The position numbers and the translations under genes are program-made. This document shows, one piece after another, positions 35,972 to 48,866 of a stretch of 64,000 bases of DNA. Below the pieces are notes generated by a model, which worked only from the letters and a program-made list of their open reading frames with translations, was not told the origin of the DNA and searched no databases. The stretch is from Adineta ricciae. Lineage: Eukaryota; Rotifera; Eurotatoria; Adinetida; Adinetidae. The stretch covers positions 62,001 through 126,000 of the forward strand of contig CAJNOJ010000254.1 in NCBI GenBank assembly GCA_905250025.1, given 5' to 3'. Position 1 is the stretch's first letter; each line of letters begins with the position of its first letter.

Positions 35972-36548
35972 CGAAAAACTTCATTGACACGAATCATAAT
36001 GAGTCAAGCCAAATTCTAGAACGATTGATTTTTTTACTGTCATAGTCCGTTCTCGTATTCGATACAATACGAAAGACATAGAACAAATCAGTTTATCACT
36101 CGGACAGATGTCTCTACATTCAATCGTGGTCTATGAATATTTGTGAAACATTTGTATCGATTAATGGACTCAGAATGTGAGAAAAAAGTTATTTTCGGAT
36201 CGTCCCCTTAGGTTAAATCATTGTTATGATAATGAGTACCTAGATATTATGAGTATTATCACCTGGTGTGACTTTTTCTCCAAACCAATCTATTAGTAGA
36301 GATAATCAGTACTTTTGCTTCTACTCTGACGTTTTAATCCTTTGAATAAATTCAGATTCGCCAGTTTGTTTTTTCTGTCTTCAAAGATAGCGTTATATTG
36401 CTGAACTTATCTTATTATAAATATAAAGGAGAGCGGAAAAAAAACACACCAATAATATAAAAAAAAACCAATAACGAAGAAAAATTGTTCATTACATATA
36501 GTACAAATGAAACGGAATGATATGAAGACTTGTGTGTTCACACTGTGT
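35972..36548. other. Intergenic, no gene seen
   Basis: 0.58 kb containing the FkbM promoter side and the 3' flank of PHLDB. Confidence 0.45.
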
Positions 36549-39500
36549 TTAGCTTTCTCCAGCAAATGTATTTCCTTCAGCACCAGTGATGATAACATCA
36601 ACCCAAATACGCATAGATTCAACCGTTGGTGCAACTAAGTAATAAGGTCGTTCGATGGTTTTAACGATAAAAGTTGCTTCACGTGGTTCCGGTGAGCGTA
36701 ATGAAATCGATTGTAGATGATCGACATAAACTTCAAGGATCGATTGAAAATAAATGCAACCACGTAGTTTACTTTCCGTTTTATCCTGATAATAAAATAA
36801 TGAACGACGTTTGCGGTCAAAAACAAACCAACGGCGATTCCACGTTTTGAATTTCATTCCACCCATTTTGAGAAGAAAACCACGACATGATGTCGAGGTC
36901 ACATGAATATGAGATGAATCTAATAAATGACCAGCACCTTCAATATGAGCACGTAGATCAAAATCAACGGAGCGAATTGGTAAATAACGCGTCAGTGGAC
37001 GTTCCTGCAAAATCAAAAAATCCAATAGATGAGAAATTTGATGGAGATATTCGTACCTGCATTCGATTCTTTTCACGTAATTTGACTTGACGATCGATCA
37101 GGTGACTTCGATTGTGCATTTCATTAGCTAATTTTTGCTCTAATTCAACACGTTTGGCATGTTCATCATGAGATTGAACAAGTTCATCATAACGTTCGCG
37201 TAACTAAAACATTGGAATTCAGAAAAAAGAACAAATAAACCTATAATTTCTTACTTGGTGTTCAAGAATTGACATTTTTTCCAGTTTAGCAACCGCAATC
37301 ATTCCTTTGATCTCGTCCAATTTCGCCTGATGATTATCTTTGATATTCGTCCTAAAAACAATCCGTCGATCAATCATTTGATCTGCCTTTGAATCTTACT
37401 TGGCTGACGAAGGATTATCCGGATAATTCAATGTACTATAAAGATTCGATGGAGATGAATGATACATAACTGAATTTCCATTTAGCCAAACATCTACACG
37501 TAAAAAGTTTTAAAAAAAAGATGAAATTAGTATGTAGATAAGCAATAATACCGTTCGAAGATTGATGACTATTTTCATGATGTTTCTTTTCTTGATTTAC
37601 AATCGATGATAATCCATTGAGTTTTTGTTCTAACTCGTTAGCTTCAAGTTTCTTTTGTTTGAATAATAATTTCAATTTCTGTTTTTCTCGTTCGAGTTTT
37701 TCTTTTTCGATAATAACTTGATGTAAGATAATATTCTGTTGATGGTCCAGATCGCGCAATGTATTCTAGAAAGATAAAACATCGAAATGATCGATTTCGA
37801 CGAGGAAAACTCAAACTTACCTGTCGAAGTTTGGAGTTCTGTGCTACGACGATTTGTTCGTGTTGAAATTGTTCTTCGGCTTGTTCGAGTTCAGCTTCGC
37901 AACGTGTTTCTAATTCCATTAATTGAAATTCGAGATCTTCATGCTTTCGTCGTGTCTCAACCAGCAATTCTTTCTTCCTAGACAACATAATCATTGATTA
38001 AATAGAACATAAAAGAAAAGATTACACGACTCACTTGAGAATCTTATCATCCGACGGGCGATATTGTTCTTCGAGTTCACGTAATTCATATTCAAGTTTA
38101 TACAGTATCTGTTGTGTATATTCAATTTCATTACGAATCTGCAAGAAAAACAATCTTGACATTGATACATCGAGAGAAAAGATAAAACCGTCTTACAGAT
38201 GCTTTTTCGGACATAATACGTTCGGTTAGTAACTGTAAATCATTATATAAATGTCGGATTTTTTCTTGGTCACTTTCGCTGTCGTCTAAAATTTGCTTGA
38301 AGACCAATTCGTGTTCACCTTCGACTAAAGCACGTTCGATTTCCAACTAAAAGAAATGAACAGGTGAAAAGAAGATGCCATGCACATCTGGTTACAAGAT
38401 GTTTATTCTCATCTGAATACACACATACACGAACAATAAATTAGATGAGATAGACGAGAGGAGAAAGCAAGCAAACCTGTAAATGTCGAATGATCTTGAA
38501 AGAAAATGAGCATTTACTGGTAATTGCCTTATATTTTTTTCGATTTTCACGGTGGGAAAGAGAACAACTGCGAGACAAATTCGAAGAATGAAAATAAACA
38601 AACGAGAACTTCAAGAGAACTTCTATTCGAACTAATTGACATTGTAAATAACTGTCTACCGATACAGTCTGGTCTTGAAAAGAAAATATCTCGAAAGATT
38701 AAACATCAGAAGTTTTCTCGTCAATGAGAAGATGGGTATCACTTGCACATATCGGAATAATATGAGTAACATTGGAAAAGGAAAAGATGGAAGAAGAACA
38801 GTCATCGATATCATTATTCATATCGTCATCGAATGTAATAACAACAGGAAACAGACAGACAGCAGCACTGTTCATCATTAGTTTTCTTCCTTCTCTTTTG
38901 CTTTGCGTATGTATCGATGTCCGAACTATCAATGATACTTGCATACGTAATCATTTCTCTTTCTCATTCTTCAACTCATAAAAGATAGAGGTGAATTGTA
39001 AATGAGTATAAAAAGTAACCGCGATTTGACAACAGATGGATTTGAAAAGGGAGAAAAACCGCAATCAGACACTTGTTTCAGTCAGTCAGAAAATAAATTT
39101 ACATATGCAACAGATTTGTATTTATCCTGAGGAGGCAATTAAACAAGAATAACTAACTTTTGTTATTTAGAAAAGAAAATGGTTATTATCTTACCTCTCG
39201 CATGGCTTCACTGAGACGACTTTCAATATCAACAATATTCTTCTTGATAATAGTTAAATCAGCTAATGTCTTTCGATAGTTACTTTCGTATTGTTTTAAT
39301 TTGCCACTGTTCGTTAGATCAATAGGAATACCATCAGCATCATTCTAAATAACAATCATCCACTTCAGCGGTCATCGGACAAGTATGTGAGAAGAAGAAA
39401 AAAAAGCGTTGATAAAGAAATAGAGGACAAACGGTCAAACAATGTCTATACGTGTGAAACAAGCTACCAAGGGCGTATTCTATTTTCTCTTCCTCTTCTT

Positions 39501-39943
39501 TCTATATGTCTTGTCGGACATTCACATCTGCGATGTCCAACAGATAGCTGAAGTAGTTCAATTAGTGAATCGAATATTAATCGTGGGAAAACATGACGAG
39601 CCTGTTGGCGGAAAAGAACAAGATCAAAACAGTCGAATATGACTTTGTCTGTGCACATGTTCTGATTCAATGAGTAAACAAAAGATATGTCTTACTTCTT
39701 CGATACTCGCATTCGATGTTGGTCGAGTAACATTCGTATCTATGACAATACCCGAATCGGACGTGGGAACCTTGCTTTGATGTGTTGATGTCGAGGATAG
39801 AGATGATTGTTTTTGGTACCAAGATTGATCATTGTTATTGGTTTCGAAGTCGATTGGATAGAGAATTTTCGATGGCTGTTGTGCAGCCGTGGCAGAGATG
39901 GTTTTAAGACTAGAAGCTTTACGTTGTTGAGAGATATTCTGTT

Positions 39944-39974
<31 letters not shown>

Positions 39975-42529
39975 AAGAATAAAATCAGATCTAGACATGA
40001 ATTTTTCACCTGATGGCGAATTGGATTCCGAAGATGAGGACGATGAACCAATCGGTGATGACAATGTTGATAATTTCTCTTCACTTTTTGGTTTAGTTTG
40101 ATAGCGATGTTGGTTGTTGAATGTCAAAGGTGGTTGTGCACGTCGTTGGTTCGAACAATGAGATAATAATAACCCATTGGTAAGAATTCGTCGAGTAAAT
40201 GATGGCCGTCGTTGACTTTCTTCATTTGATTTATTTATTGTCGACGATTCATGATCAACACTTGGAATACAACATGGTATATGCGGAGTAATTGAACAAT
40301 CGGTTAACGAATGATGAATACTTCCAACTTCTTCATAATGTACTGAAAAGAAAGCAAGTCAAGCATATTATTGACATTTGCGAAAGAAGCAAAAAATCAA
40401 TCAATCTCTTTACTTGTATTATTTAAAGCCGATGCTGGTGTCGAATTGATAAAATCCGATAGACTTGATGACGTTGATTGAATTACTTTCATTGTTTTGA
40501 TATGCTGAGATGGCATTAATTTGTTATTATCAATCATGCATGTACTTTGTTCGTTTGTGCTTGGTAGAAGTAAGATTGGAACTGATAATGACATCGGAGT
40601 GGTTTTTGGTGGAGATTGTTGATCGATTGGGAGAGAAGCAAGGGATTTGTTAACATAACAACTCTGTGTGTTGCTCACCGGCGACAGAGACGTTTTTCCA
40701 TTGGCATTATTCATCGGAGGAGTGAAAACTTTCGAATTAATGATCGAAGATGTTCCGCATAGACGAGAAGCTGACACGGTATTCGTAAAAACTGAACAGG
40801 GTTTGAATGATGCATCGGTATAGCATGAACGTATACGAGTTCGATCAATAGTTGGCGATCGATACGATGAACACGGTGATTTAATGGGCTCAGATTTCGG
40901 ACTGATAATAGTCGGCTAAAATAATAATATGTCGAAAGTTTTCTCTTTCTTTACTCGATAAAATCTTTCGTCTTCTTACTTTCTCGATATGAGCTATATC
41001 ATATACTATCAATTTATCATATGCTTCATCGTAGATGTCTTCGTCACCATCTTCTTCTGTTCGAGGTTGTGGACTGGGAGATTCATAAATAGTTGAAAGA
41101 CGTTTTTCAATATCTTGATTGGAATCGAAATTATTAGGAGTATTCATAATTATAACATCAGCTTCACTATCGTTTATCTGATCATCATCATTCTCAAGTA
41201 TATCAGCTCGATCATCGTTATCATGTAATGTTATAGTTGGTATTGACCCATCATTTATTTTTAATAAATGATTTCGAATTTTTTGTTCTTCTTCATCATC
41301 ATCACGTCGTAATTGTTCGAGTTCTTCTTCGTTTTCTTCAGTAATTGGCAAACACGAATGAACGATATTCACAATTGGTTCATAAGACGTTTCTTCGAAG
41401 GAATAATCATCATCCTAACAACGAAAAAAGAGTAAAAAGAAATGAATTCAGACTTTGTCGATTTCTTTCTTTGTCGAATACGAAGACATAAGCAATCGGA
41501 ATTCAATCTTGTCTTTCGACAGGTTTCATCTCATTACGATTGCTCAGTTGTTCAAAGACAGTCGCTAAGGAAAACTTACGAAGAATATGGCTGTTCGAGA
41601 ATGCGATTGTTGAGTGGAATTTTCGTTTGCATCAGAAAGATCCATGTTATAAACAAAACAATCAGCCATTAGTTGTTGTTGTTGTTGTTCACATTGAAGA
41701 AACGCAGCTAATTCAGCATCGTAGACTTGTGTTGGAGACACAGGGGCCGAGCGACTTCGTTGTGGCTGAGAATTATCATCATGATCATCATCGTCGTCGT
41801 CTTCGTCATCTTCATTCATGTCCAATTGATCCTCGTCTTGACATCCAATACCAGTTAAATCCATTTCTGTTCGTGCTGTATCGGAGACGTGATGATCATG
41901 AAATTGTTTTCGACGAGCTTGCCGATGTAATTGTAAATCGTCAAGACTCTTGCTTTGAAATCTAATCTGCGACGATCTTTTTGTTGATTGAAATAACTCG
42001 TCAAGTTCAACAAATGACTGATGAGATAATACTTCTCCTAAATAATCAAGCAAATATGTTTGACATTACATTAGCACTCGAAGCGTCAGCTGTTCAACTT
42101 TACGTCATCGGAAGACTAAAGACTTTTCCTAACGTTTACCAGCGCTATTTTCTCTTTCTTTTTCACTTCTATTAATCTTATTACATCGAGAATTATCAAG
42201 AGACGACTGTCTGTTACCAACTAATCCATTAGTAATCTAATGTCAAGTATATACATGTTCTTATAATTCTGTTCTTCTCCGCTAAACTGTTATATTATTT
42301 CGGATAAAAAAAAACATCTATATGCCAATGTCTTTTCCTTTCTCTCTAGATTCTTTCTCTTCTTGCGTTCGATCGTTTATTTATCCAACTTGAGACATCG
42401 TCATCCCATCGATCATTGTTCAAAAGTATTCTAATGTTAATAAGAAAAAAGGGCGTGCAGATTGGATTTTGACTTACCTTGTTGAGGTTCATTTTTCTCA
42501 TTTAACTGCCAATTGACGTTGTCTATCAT
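36549..42529 (-). CDS. PHLDB/LL5-like pleckstrin-homology protein
   Basis: Fourteen minus-strand exons (42478-42529, 41580-42037, 40980-41414, 40414-40915, 39696-40342, 39195-39344, 38197-38346, 38035-38138, 37821-37977, 37552-37765, 37400-37493, 37255-37351, 37057-37203, 36549-37004) join in frame to 1220 aa. The first 700 residues are disordered, rich in Ser, Asp/Glu and a 12-Gln tract. The middle is a long coiled coil (LETRCEAELEQAEEQFQHEQ and neighbours). The C-terminus has RPLTRYLPIRSVDFDLRAHI, then a PH domain with CRGFLLKMGG, TWNRRWFVFDR and MRIWVDVIITGAEG, the signature of PHLDB1/2/3. LL5 proteins bind PIP3 and anchor microtubule plus ends at the cortex through CLASP. No FHA domain is seen. 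A second first exon lies at 43195-43222. Confidence 0.9.
38347..39194 (-). other. Long intron of the PHLDB gene
   Basis: 848 bp, much larger than the other introns of this window. No extra exon with matching phase could be supported; frames near 38480-38530 were inspected. Confidence 0.4.
39939..39974 (-). repeat. CAA/CAG repeat encoding 12 glutamines in PHLDB
   Basis: Twelve consecutive Gln codons on the minus strand, CAA interrupted by three CAG, in the disordered part of the protein. Confidence 0.9.
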
Positions 42530-43194
42530 ATTGATGACAATTGAATTTTAAATTATCACTGTCAAGGTATCCTTAAAGAGAGCATCTATGTTCCCCGAAA
42601 CGTGAGTTTTAAATGAAATTGATGTAGAGATGTATGTATGACAACGCAGAACAGGAAGAAATTACCAAACCATCGCTGTTAGTGTATACACTTGAATATA
42701 CTCGACCTTGTACGGGTGGCGAGCGTGCAATCACTGTATGTAGTAAGAGAAATAAGAGTGTCGTGTGCGAATAGTGCGAGTGTATGACATACACAACAAG
42801 CTATTTCAAACGCCAGCGAAGAAAGAGGGAGAGGGAGAAAGTGCGAAAAAGAGAAGAAATAAACTGTGAGTGTCGATAAAAAAGAAGAGAGTAAGAGATG
42901 CATCATCAATTACAAAAAAAGAAACGAAGAAGAAGAAGAAGAAGAAAGAAGAAATAAAGAAGAGGTTTAACGCGCTTTGAGACTGATCCTTTGTTCATTC
43001 AATATAAGTAATACTAAACTATTGGCGTGTTTTCGAACAATAGTTCATCGAAACCGGACAGAAGCGTTCGTTAAAAGAAAAACACATTCTTATACACATG
43101 TAGTTATTCGTCTAATCGTCTCCGTGTGAAAAAATTCAACGATCAATTACGAACAATGATTGATATTTTTCTTCGAAGAAATCAATGAATTTAC
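42530..43194. other. Region between the two PHLDB first exons
   Basis: Contains a long purine-rich stretch on the plus strand (about 42820-42965), including a GAA/AAG triplet run. The 8.4-kb duplicated block starts inside it at about 42866. No ORF supported. Confidence 0.5.
42915..42965. repeat. Purine triplet repeat (GAA-type)
   Basis: aagaaacgaagaagaagaag continuing as GAA units. Copy 2 (51355-51415) has a different number of units and a GAC interruption, so it is length-polymorphic between copies. Confidence 0.8.
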
Positions 43195-43222
43195 CTGTAA
43201 TTGATGTTAAACGTTGTGTCAT
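43195..43222 (-). CDS. Alternative first coding exon of PHLDB, copy 1
   Basis: Minus strand ATG at 43222 encodes MTQRLTSIT plus one base, then gtaaattc donor. Its phase (1) equals that of the other first exon (42478-42529), so both can splice to the exon at 42037 and yield 1212- or 1220-aa proteins differing only at the N-terminus. The sequence is preserved in copy 2. Confidence 0.55.
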
Positions 43223-44596
43223 GTTGACGACGACAAAGTTCTACGAAGAATCGTTTTTTGATGAATCGCAACAGATGTTCGTCTTATTCTTTCAGAATGA
43301 TTGAGTGATTCATTTGAGTGGTTGAAGAAAAAATAACAAAAGTATGTGAGTCAGTTCAATTTGATACATCGACAACGTACATTTTTCTATACATTGACGA
43401 TTTTTTCGATTGACCAATCAGTTTGATATAGAAACGAAAACGAAACGAGAGGTCGCTTCGCGTCTATCGACTTTTCGTTTTAGTTTTGATTAAGCACAAC
43501 TGTCAGTGTTAATAAGCGAGAAATTCGTTGATTGATCAATCCTATCGGTGTGAATATCACTAATGAGTCGAATCAGGGTTTATGATAAATAAGAAAATAT
43601 GACCGATTTCAGACATTTAGTCCACGTAAAAGACATTCTAGAAAATGAAATGATGCATTACTAATTTATGCTAAAAATTTCGTCAATTAATGTTAATGAT
43701 GCTCGAATTATTTTCGAACTGATCAATGTGCAGGTGGCTGCAAAGGTTTTGATGTACGAAATTTATCCTATTAAAAGAAAAGGCTTCTTACTAACAAAAA
43801 AACAAATCAGCGAAGCAAAACGAGCAATTTTCCTATTTGGTGATTATTAAAAGTATTGTCAGGAGAGAAAAAGCCAAGCAAGATTATTTTTTCTTATTTG
43901 TACAGGGAAAGAGAATTTAGTTTCAACGTCATTCTGTATCTGAGAAAACAATAATATACATACTTGATCGAATTTATGAGTTTGGATATCCAGTGACACG
44001 TTTATAACTACCGAAATGAAATTTCACAGATATGACATGGCTTTTTATCTTTTTTCCTCAAGACAAACTCAACATAATCTCATCTAAATGTCATCATCAT
44101 TCTTCGTTTAATATTTGTTGATTATTAGCATAAATAATGAAGTGTATTGTTAGAAGATATGTTTATTCGAGGTTATAGAATAACGAATGTTATATTATAT
44201 CACATATTTGATATGAAAATCACAGAATAATTAACTGTTTATATTATAATACAAAGCCTTCGATAGCGCCAAAACTAACGTATCCATTGATTTCAAATGT
44301 TGGACACTAATCATGTACCTTCTTGTCTTAACAATTCCAATCAAACGACCTTATCCTGTTCTTCACCTTTGTGTCAAAGATCGGATTTCTCGTAAGGGGA
44401 TACGAGTGTTTTTTACAAATCATAGTTTTATTGAATTTAGTCGTTATCAAAGAAAGAAGTACGCCGATGTACCGAACTTATCTCGAATGTCAGAGAAGAC
44501 ACGATCGATTTTTATGATTAATGACTATTATAAGTAAGAAGAAGTGCACTCGAGATAAGGAATGAATTACTAGAGAGTAAGATTATCGATAGTATC
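43223..44596. other. Spacer between PHLDB alternative promoter and tRNA pair
   Basis: 1.4 kb, conserved in copy 2. A 74-codon frame at 44313-44537 is broken by a stop in copy 2, so it is not a gene. The missing 5' exons of CFAP91 would be expected here but none was recognised. Confidence 0.45.
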
Positions 44597-44669
44597 GTTC
44601 TGTTGGTGTAGCGGTTATCACATCTGCTTAACACGCAGAAGGTCGCAGGTTCGACACCTGCACAGAACA
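44597..44669 (+). tRNA. tRNA-Val (anticodon AAC), first of pair, copy 1
   Basis: 73 nt cloverleaf: acceptor GTTCTGT/ACAGAAC, D arm with GTAGCGGTTATCAC, anticodon stem TCTGC/GCAGA with loop TTAACAC giving AAC, T arm GCAGG-TTCGACA-CCTGC, discriminator A. Internal A box TGGTGTAGCGG and B box GGTTCGACACC are present, and a T-run Pol III terminator follows. Confidence 0.97.
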
Positions 44670-44861
44670 TTTCTCTTTTTTTTCTTCTGAAGTTCAAAAT
44701 CTGAAATACAAATCGAACGTGCGAAATCTTTCTTTCGTCTTCCGAATTATAAGTTTAATTTCATGTAAAAAAAACCGACATGGTTTTTTTGACGAAGTAT
44801 ATTTTCTGTGGAAATCGATCAAATTCGAAATGACTGATAAGCGATTCGAAGTTAGGATGTG

Positions 44862-44934
44862 GTTCTGTTGGTGTAGCGGTTATCACATCTGCTTAACACG
44901 CAGAAGGTCGCAGGTTCGACACCTGCACAGAACA
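44862..44934 (+). tRNA. tRNA-Val (AAC), second of pair, copy 1
   Basis: Identical 73-nt sequence to 44597-44669, T-rich terminator downstream. The terminator tract also serves as the polypyrimidine tract of the acceptor (AG at 44963-44964) of the first visible CFAP91 exon, 30 bp away. Confidence 0.97.
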
Positions 44935-44964
44935 CTTTCTCTTTTTTTTTTCTTCTAATTTTAG

Positions 44965-46875
44965 AACCACTGATTTTCCAAAAAATTCGAAATTATTATC
45001 CACTAAAGTTCCGATAAAATCGTTCCGGCATGTTTGTTTACAAACCGATTATCGTGAAGAATCAAGTCAAACAGATCCTTATTCGCCGGCGTATACAGTA
45101 TCGCATGGCGAACATCCGGAAGTGTTTGATCTTTCGGATTTTATATATGGAAAAGGTCTACCGGCGACATTGCTGGAGATTTCTTTTATTGAACGATTAC
45201 GTGCTCGACGTCAATGGGAACAAGATCGAACATTTGATGAAGCACGAATGCAAATCGTTATTGAAAGAGAAATGCGAGAATGGCAAATGCGTGAGAAAGA
45301 AATCAAATTGTATCACTTTTGCCGAGGCCATTGTTTTACGTTTTTATCACTACTGATTTAGATTACAAGATAAACGTCAGAAATTATTCGAGAAAAACCT
45401 TGAAACTTATATTCACAATGATGAAGAACTAACACAAAACTTTGTTGATTTATTTGTCTACCGTGAGGAGAAGCAATTAAAACAAAAACATCAGCGATTA
45501 GAAATTCAAACATCTCGAGGTAAAACAAGCAAAGTCATCAAACAAGATACATACAAATCATTCATAGATATTCGTCGGATGAAACGTTGGTATCAATTAC
45601 GTGAAACACATATAAATTCGTTAACTAGTTACAATCATTTCGGAGCTATCGGCTTGATCAAATGTGATAATAATTGTTATATATCATTAAAACCGCCATG
45701 GCATACGCGATCGAATGATATGATAACTAATTTGAAGAGCAATATTTGGTGTCCTCAATTCGATCATTTTATTGATCGACGAATGCGACAAATAGGAATG
45801 AATGTTTTGCAGTTCGAAGATTTTTTGCCTAAAAATGCTTTTACTACCAAAATTAATCAAAAGAGTCTATTAACAGCATCTAAGAATAGACGTTTGCAAC
45901 GTCGGATTGAAAATCTCGACAAAGCCTATCAAGTACAAACTCGTTTGTATATTGAAATATCAATGAAAATCTTTGTAGTTAATTCAACAAGGAAAAAGTA
46001 ACCAATCATCACTTTCTGAACAAAGACCACTTCGTTTCGTGAAAAAAATCGAATCTATCGCTCATCTTCAACAATCACATTCTACTTCACTTTCAATCGA
46101 AGTCTTTCTCACAATTACAAATCATTCGATGATATTTGTCTATTCTTAGGAACAAGATCATCGTCGCCTCGCTCTAATCAAATTTCAAAATTATCTTCGC
46201 ACTATCACTACTCAATCTAAAGTAGTTTATCCATTGACTTCCTGACATTACATAGGAATGCTCCTAGATCGCGAATGTTCAACATATCCGAAAAGATTTA
46301 TTGGAAGAATTACGAAATCCACATCGAAGAATATCATCAATTGATTTGAATAAAGACGATATTGAAACACAGATTTATGATTATGTCGAAAGTGTCACCA
46401 TTGGTGATATGTTGGATTTTCTCTCGAAAGAATTACTTCGCCTGCAGTGGGAACAAACGATTCATCTGTTTATCATTCTCGCTGATCGACAGCGATATCA
46501 AAGAGAAAAACAAGAGACTAGCATTCGTCGGCAAACGATACAAAGGCAAAAACTAGAAAATGAGATTTTCCAACAAGTGTTTTCGCTCAGTTCGGATATT
46601 GACATCGAAACATACGTCCGAGATCTTATTCTTCAATCGATTTCCGACACCGCGGATGAACAGGCAAGATTAGACATCCAACAATTAACTGAAAACCTTA
46701 TCGACTTAACAACAAATCCTTCGTAAATACTTTCTTATTTCACAGATCTTCATCTTTTCTTATTTTTAGATGCACTCAATTAGACGCCGAAGGTTTTATT
46801 TCAAATCTCGTTCATCAATTTCTTCTTCCTGCAGTGTGCAAACATCTGCAGAGACAAGACAAGACGTGTTCATAG
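44965..46875 (+). CDS. CFAP91: CFAP91 (MAATS1/AAT1), copy 1, 5' incomplete
   Basis: Seven exons (44965-45309, 45362-45519, 45568-45932, 45979-46101, 46150-46221, 46268-46722, 46770-46875) encode the last about 541 residues; animal CFAP91 has about 770. Diagnostic blocks: CLQTDYREESSQTDPYSPAY, GKGLPATLLEISFIERLRAR, a long charged coiled coil, MLDFLSKELLRLQWE, FIILADRQR and DTADEQARLDIQ. CFAP91 sits at the base of radial spokes in motile cilia (calmodulin- and spoke-associated complex). The first exon starts after a splice acceptor with one base of a split codon, so upstream exons must exist, yet two tRNA genes lie there. Either the N-terminal exons are farther up and unrecognised, or the gene is truncated. 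Confidence 0.85.
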
Positions 46876-47007
46876 AATAAAGAGACGACATCTGTTAATT
46901 TGTTCAATAATATATTTGCTCGTTGAATAAATGGAGACAAGATAAATACCGGGACACAAATGGGAAGAGAGAAAAAAGTGAAATTCAATCGAGATTAATT
47001 ATATGAT

Positions 47008-47836
47008 TTAATTAGCATGTTCGAAATATTCTTTCGATTTTGAAACATCAGGATTGATCGTTTTCTTTCCGGGTTTCCAGTTCGCTGGACATACTAAGAA
47101 AGAAAAACAAGAAGAAATGCAGTTTCAAACTCCGAGGAAGAAGAGTTCTATACCTTCACCATGTTTATCTGTAAATTGGAAAGCTTGAACTAATCGAAGT
47201 GTTTCATCAACTGAACGACCAACCGGTAAATCATTAATTGTTATTTGTCGAAGAGTTCCGTGAGTATCGATGATAAATAAACCACGAAATGCAATACCTT
47301 CATCGTCCTTGAGAACACCATATTTCACTTAAGATCATAAACTAAACTTTTCACAGAGAGGGAAAAATAAAGAAATGTGCAGCTTACTCGAAATTTCTAA
47401 GTTCTTGTCGGCAAGTAATGGAATATTCATCTTTCCCAAGCCACCTTGTTTTCGACTTGTATTAACCCTAGAATTTCCATGATATTTAACGATGAGAGAA
47501 TTTGAAATTTGAATCATTACCATGCTAAATGACTAAAATGAGAATCAGTTGAACAAGCTAAAACTTCGCAATTAATTTGACGAAATTCTTCGATACGATC
47601 GCTAAACGAGATGATTTCTAAAAATAAAATCGAGATTATGTCTTATCTTTCCAATCGATTTCTTTCGATAATCAAATCAAATTACCTGTTGGACAAACGA
47701 ATGTAAAATCCAATGGATAGAAGAAGAGTACAACATATTTGCCCTTATAATCTTTCAATGCAACATCTTTGAAGTTTCCGTCAATGACAGCAGTAGTCTT
47801 GAAATCTGGTGCTGGTTTACCGATTTTTGCTGACAT
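47008..47836 (-). CDS. Typical 2-Cys peroxiredoxin, copy 1
   Basis: Five minus-strand exons (47686-47836, 47521-47617, 47388-47467, 47154-47327, 47008-47093) encode 195 aa, the size of PRDX1/2. The peroxidatic cysteine is Cys48 in FTFVCPTE, the resolving cysteine is in [10 protein letters not shown]. The GGLG loop and the C-terminal YF (KEYFEHAN) mark a eukaryotic, overoxidation-sensitive enzyme. Without an N-terminal targeting peptide it should be cytosolic. It reduces H2O2 using thioredoxin and may relay redox signals, a useful activity in desiccation-tolerant animals. An acceptor-like tttcag 20 bp before the ATG suggests a spliced leader or 5' UTR intron. Convergent with CFAP91, divergent from prefoldin 4. 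Confidence 0.93.
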
Positions 47837-48464
47837 TTTCTTTGTTCAGTAGAGATCTGAAATGACAAAGGAACAGAATCTTATATCCTAATATTTACCT
47901 TTAATTCTAACTAATTTTCTCATTAGATAAACGCAACTGATGAAATCTTTGAAGAAGATATCCTGCGGGGAGTCGTTTCCTTTCTTTGCACTGAGCTCTA
48001 ATTAGTTTTCTCTTTGGCATTCGAGAGAATGAAACACAACAGTATGGCACCACCTTATCAAAAAAGAAAAGAATCACTCCAATACATTCATTTATCATTC
48101 TGCTATGTCATGTCGACTAAAGTCGACGGGAGGATAAGTTATATAAAGGTGCAGTGGCAACGAAAACGAAGAGAACAGAAAAACATATAAAGGCGACGAG
48201 GGTAACGACCACCATCAAAATACACTTGTCGCTTATCAACATCTCATAGTGCAACATGTAATCTGATCTTTAGAATTTTTTATGAAAAATATTCAGAGAA
48301 CGAACCTTTCTATACGTTCTCAGAACACAAAATAACTTGTAAATACTCAGATGTCGCCTTGATGGACCGCGGCGAGTCCTATTGGTTCAATCGAGCTCAG
48401 CCAATTGTAAATCAGTTGATGTTACATACATTAGTTGATTCCAGTAGTAACTATTAAGTAAATC
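47837..48464. promoter_or_regulatory. Divergent promoter region, peroxiredoxin / prefoldin 4, copy 1
   Basis: 0.63 kb between divergent starts. Holds a palindrome gtcgactaaagtcgac (48113-48128) followed by a TATA-like ttatataaag at 48138, both nearly kept in copy 2 (palindrome altered there to gtcgattaaaatcgac). Orientation suits prefoldin 4. Regulatory role inferred. Confidence 0.4.
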
Positions 48465-48866
48465 ATGTCGTCGACAACTAAAGATGTGGAAGTTCATGTT
48501 GAATATGCTGATCAACAGAATATCAACAAATTCGCACGCAATAATGCAAAATTAACCGAATTGAAAGAAGAAATCGAAACTAAACGAAAAGAATTAACAT
48601 CCTTGTCGGATGCTCGTGAAGCTCTTGATGAATTAGCTATTCTATCTGATATTCCCACGGCGCCATTACTTGTTGGAGAAACATTTCTTATTGAGCCAAC
48701 TGAAGATATCTTGACTTCGTTAGATGGACGAAAAACAAAAATCGAAGCAGAGATCGATGACATTCAATCGCGTATGCAAACAATTCAAGGTGTTCTCAGT
48801 GATTTAAAGGTGAAATTATATGGAAAATTTGGCAAAAGTATCAATCTCGAGAATGATGAAGAATAA
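48465..48866 (+). CDS. PFDN4: Prefoldin subunit 4, copy 1
   Basis: Intronless 133-aa beta-type prefoldin, one residue shorter than the human protein. YADQQNINKFARNNAKLTEL and the helix that follows form the first coiled coil; the central beta hairpin region is VGETFLIEPTEDI; the second coiled coil ends in LSDLKVKLYGKFGKSINLE. Prefoldin captures nascent actin and tubulin and delivers them to the chaperonin CCT. The DUF885 gene starts 170 bp downstream on the same strand after a splice-acceptor-like site. Confidence 0.95.
   Translation: MSSTTKDVEVHVEYADQQNINKFARNNAKLTELKEEIETKRKELTSLSDAREALDELAILSDIPTAPLLVGETFLIEPTEDILTSLDGRKTKIEAEIDDIQSRMQTIQGVLSDLKVKLYGKFGKSINLENDEE

Noticed and set aside
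44313..44537. Possible N-terminal exon of CFAP91
   Set aside because: The frame has a stop in copy 2 and no similarity to CFAP91 N-termini.
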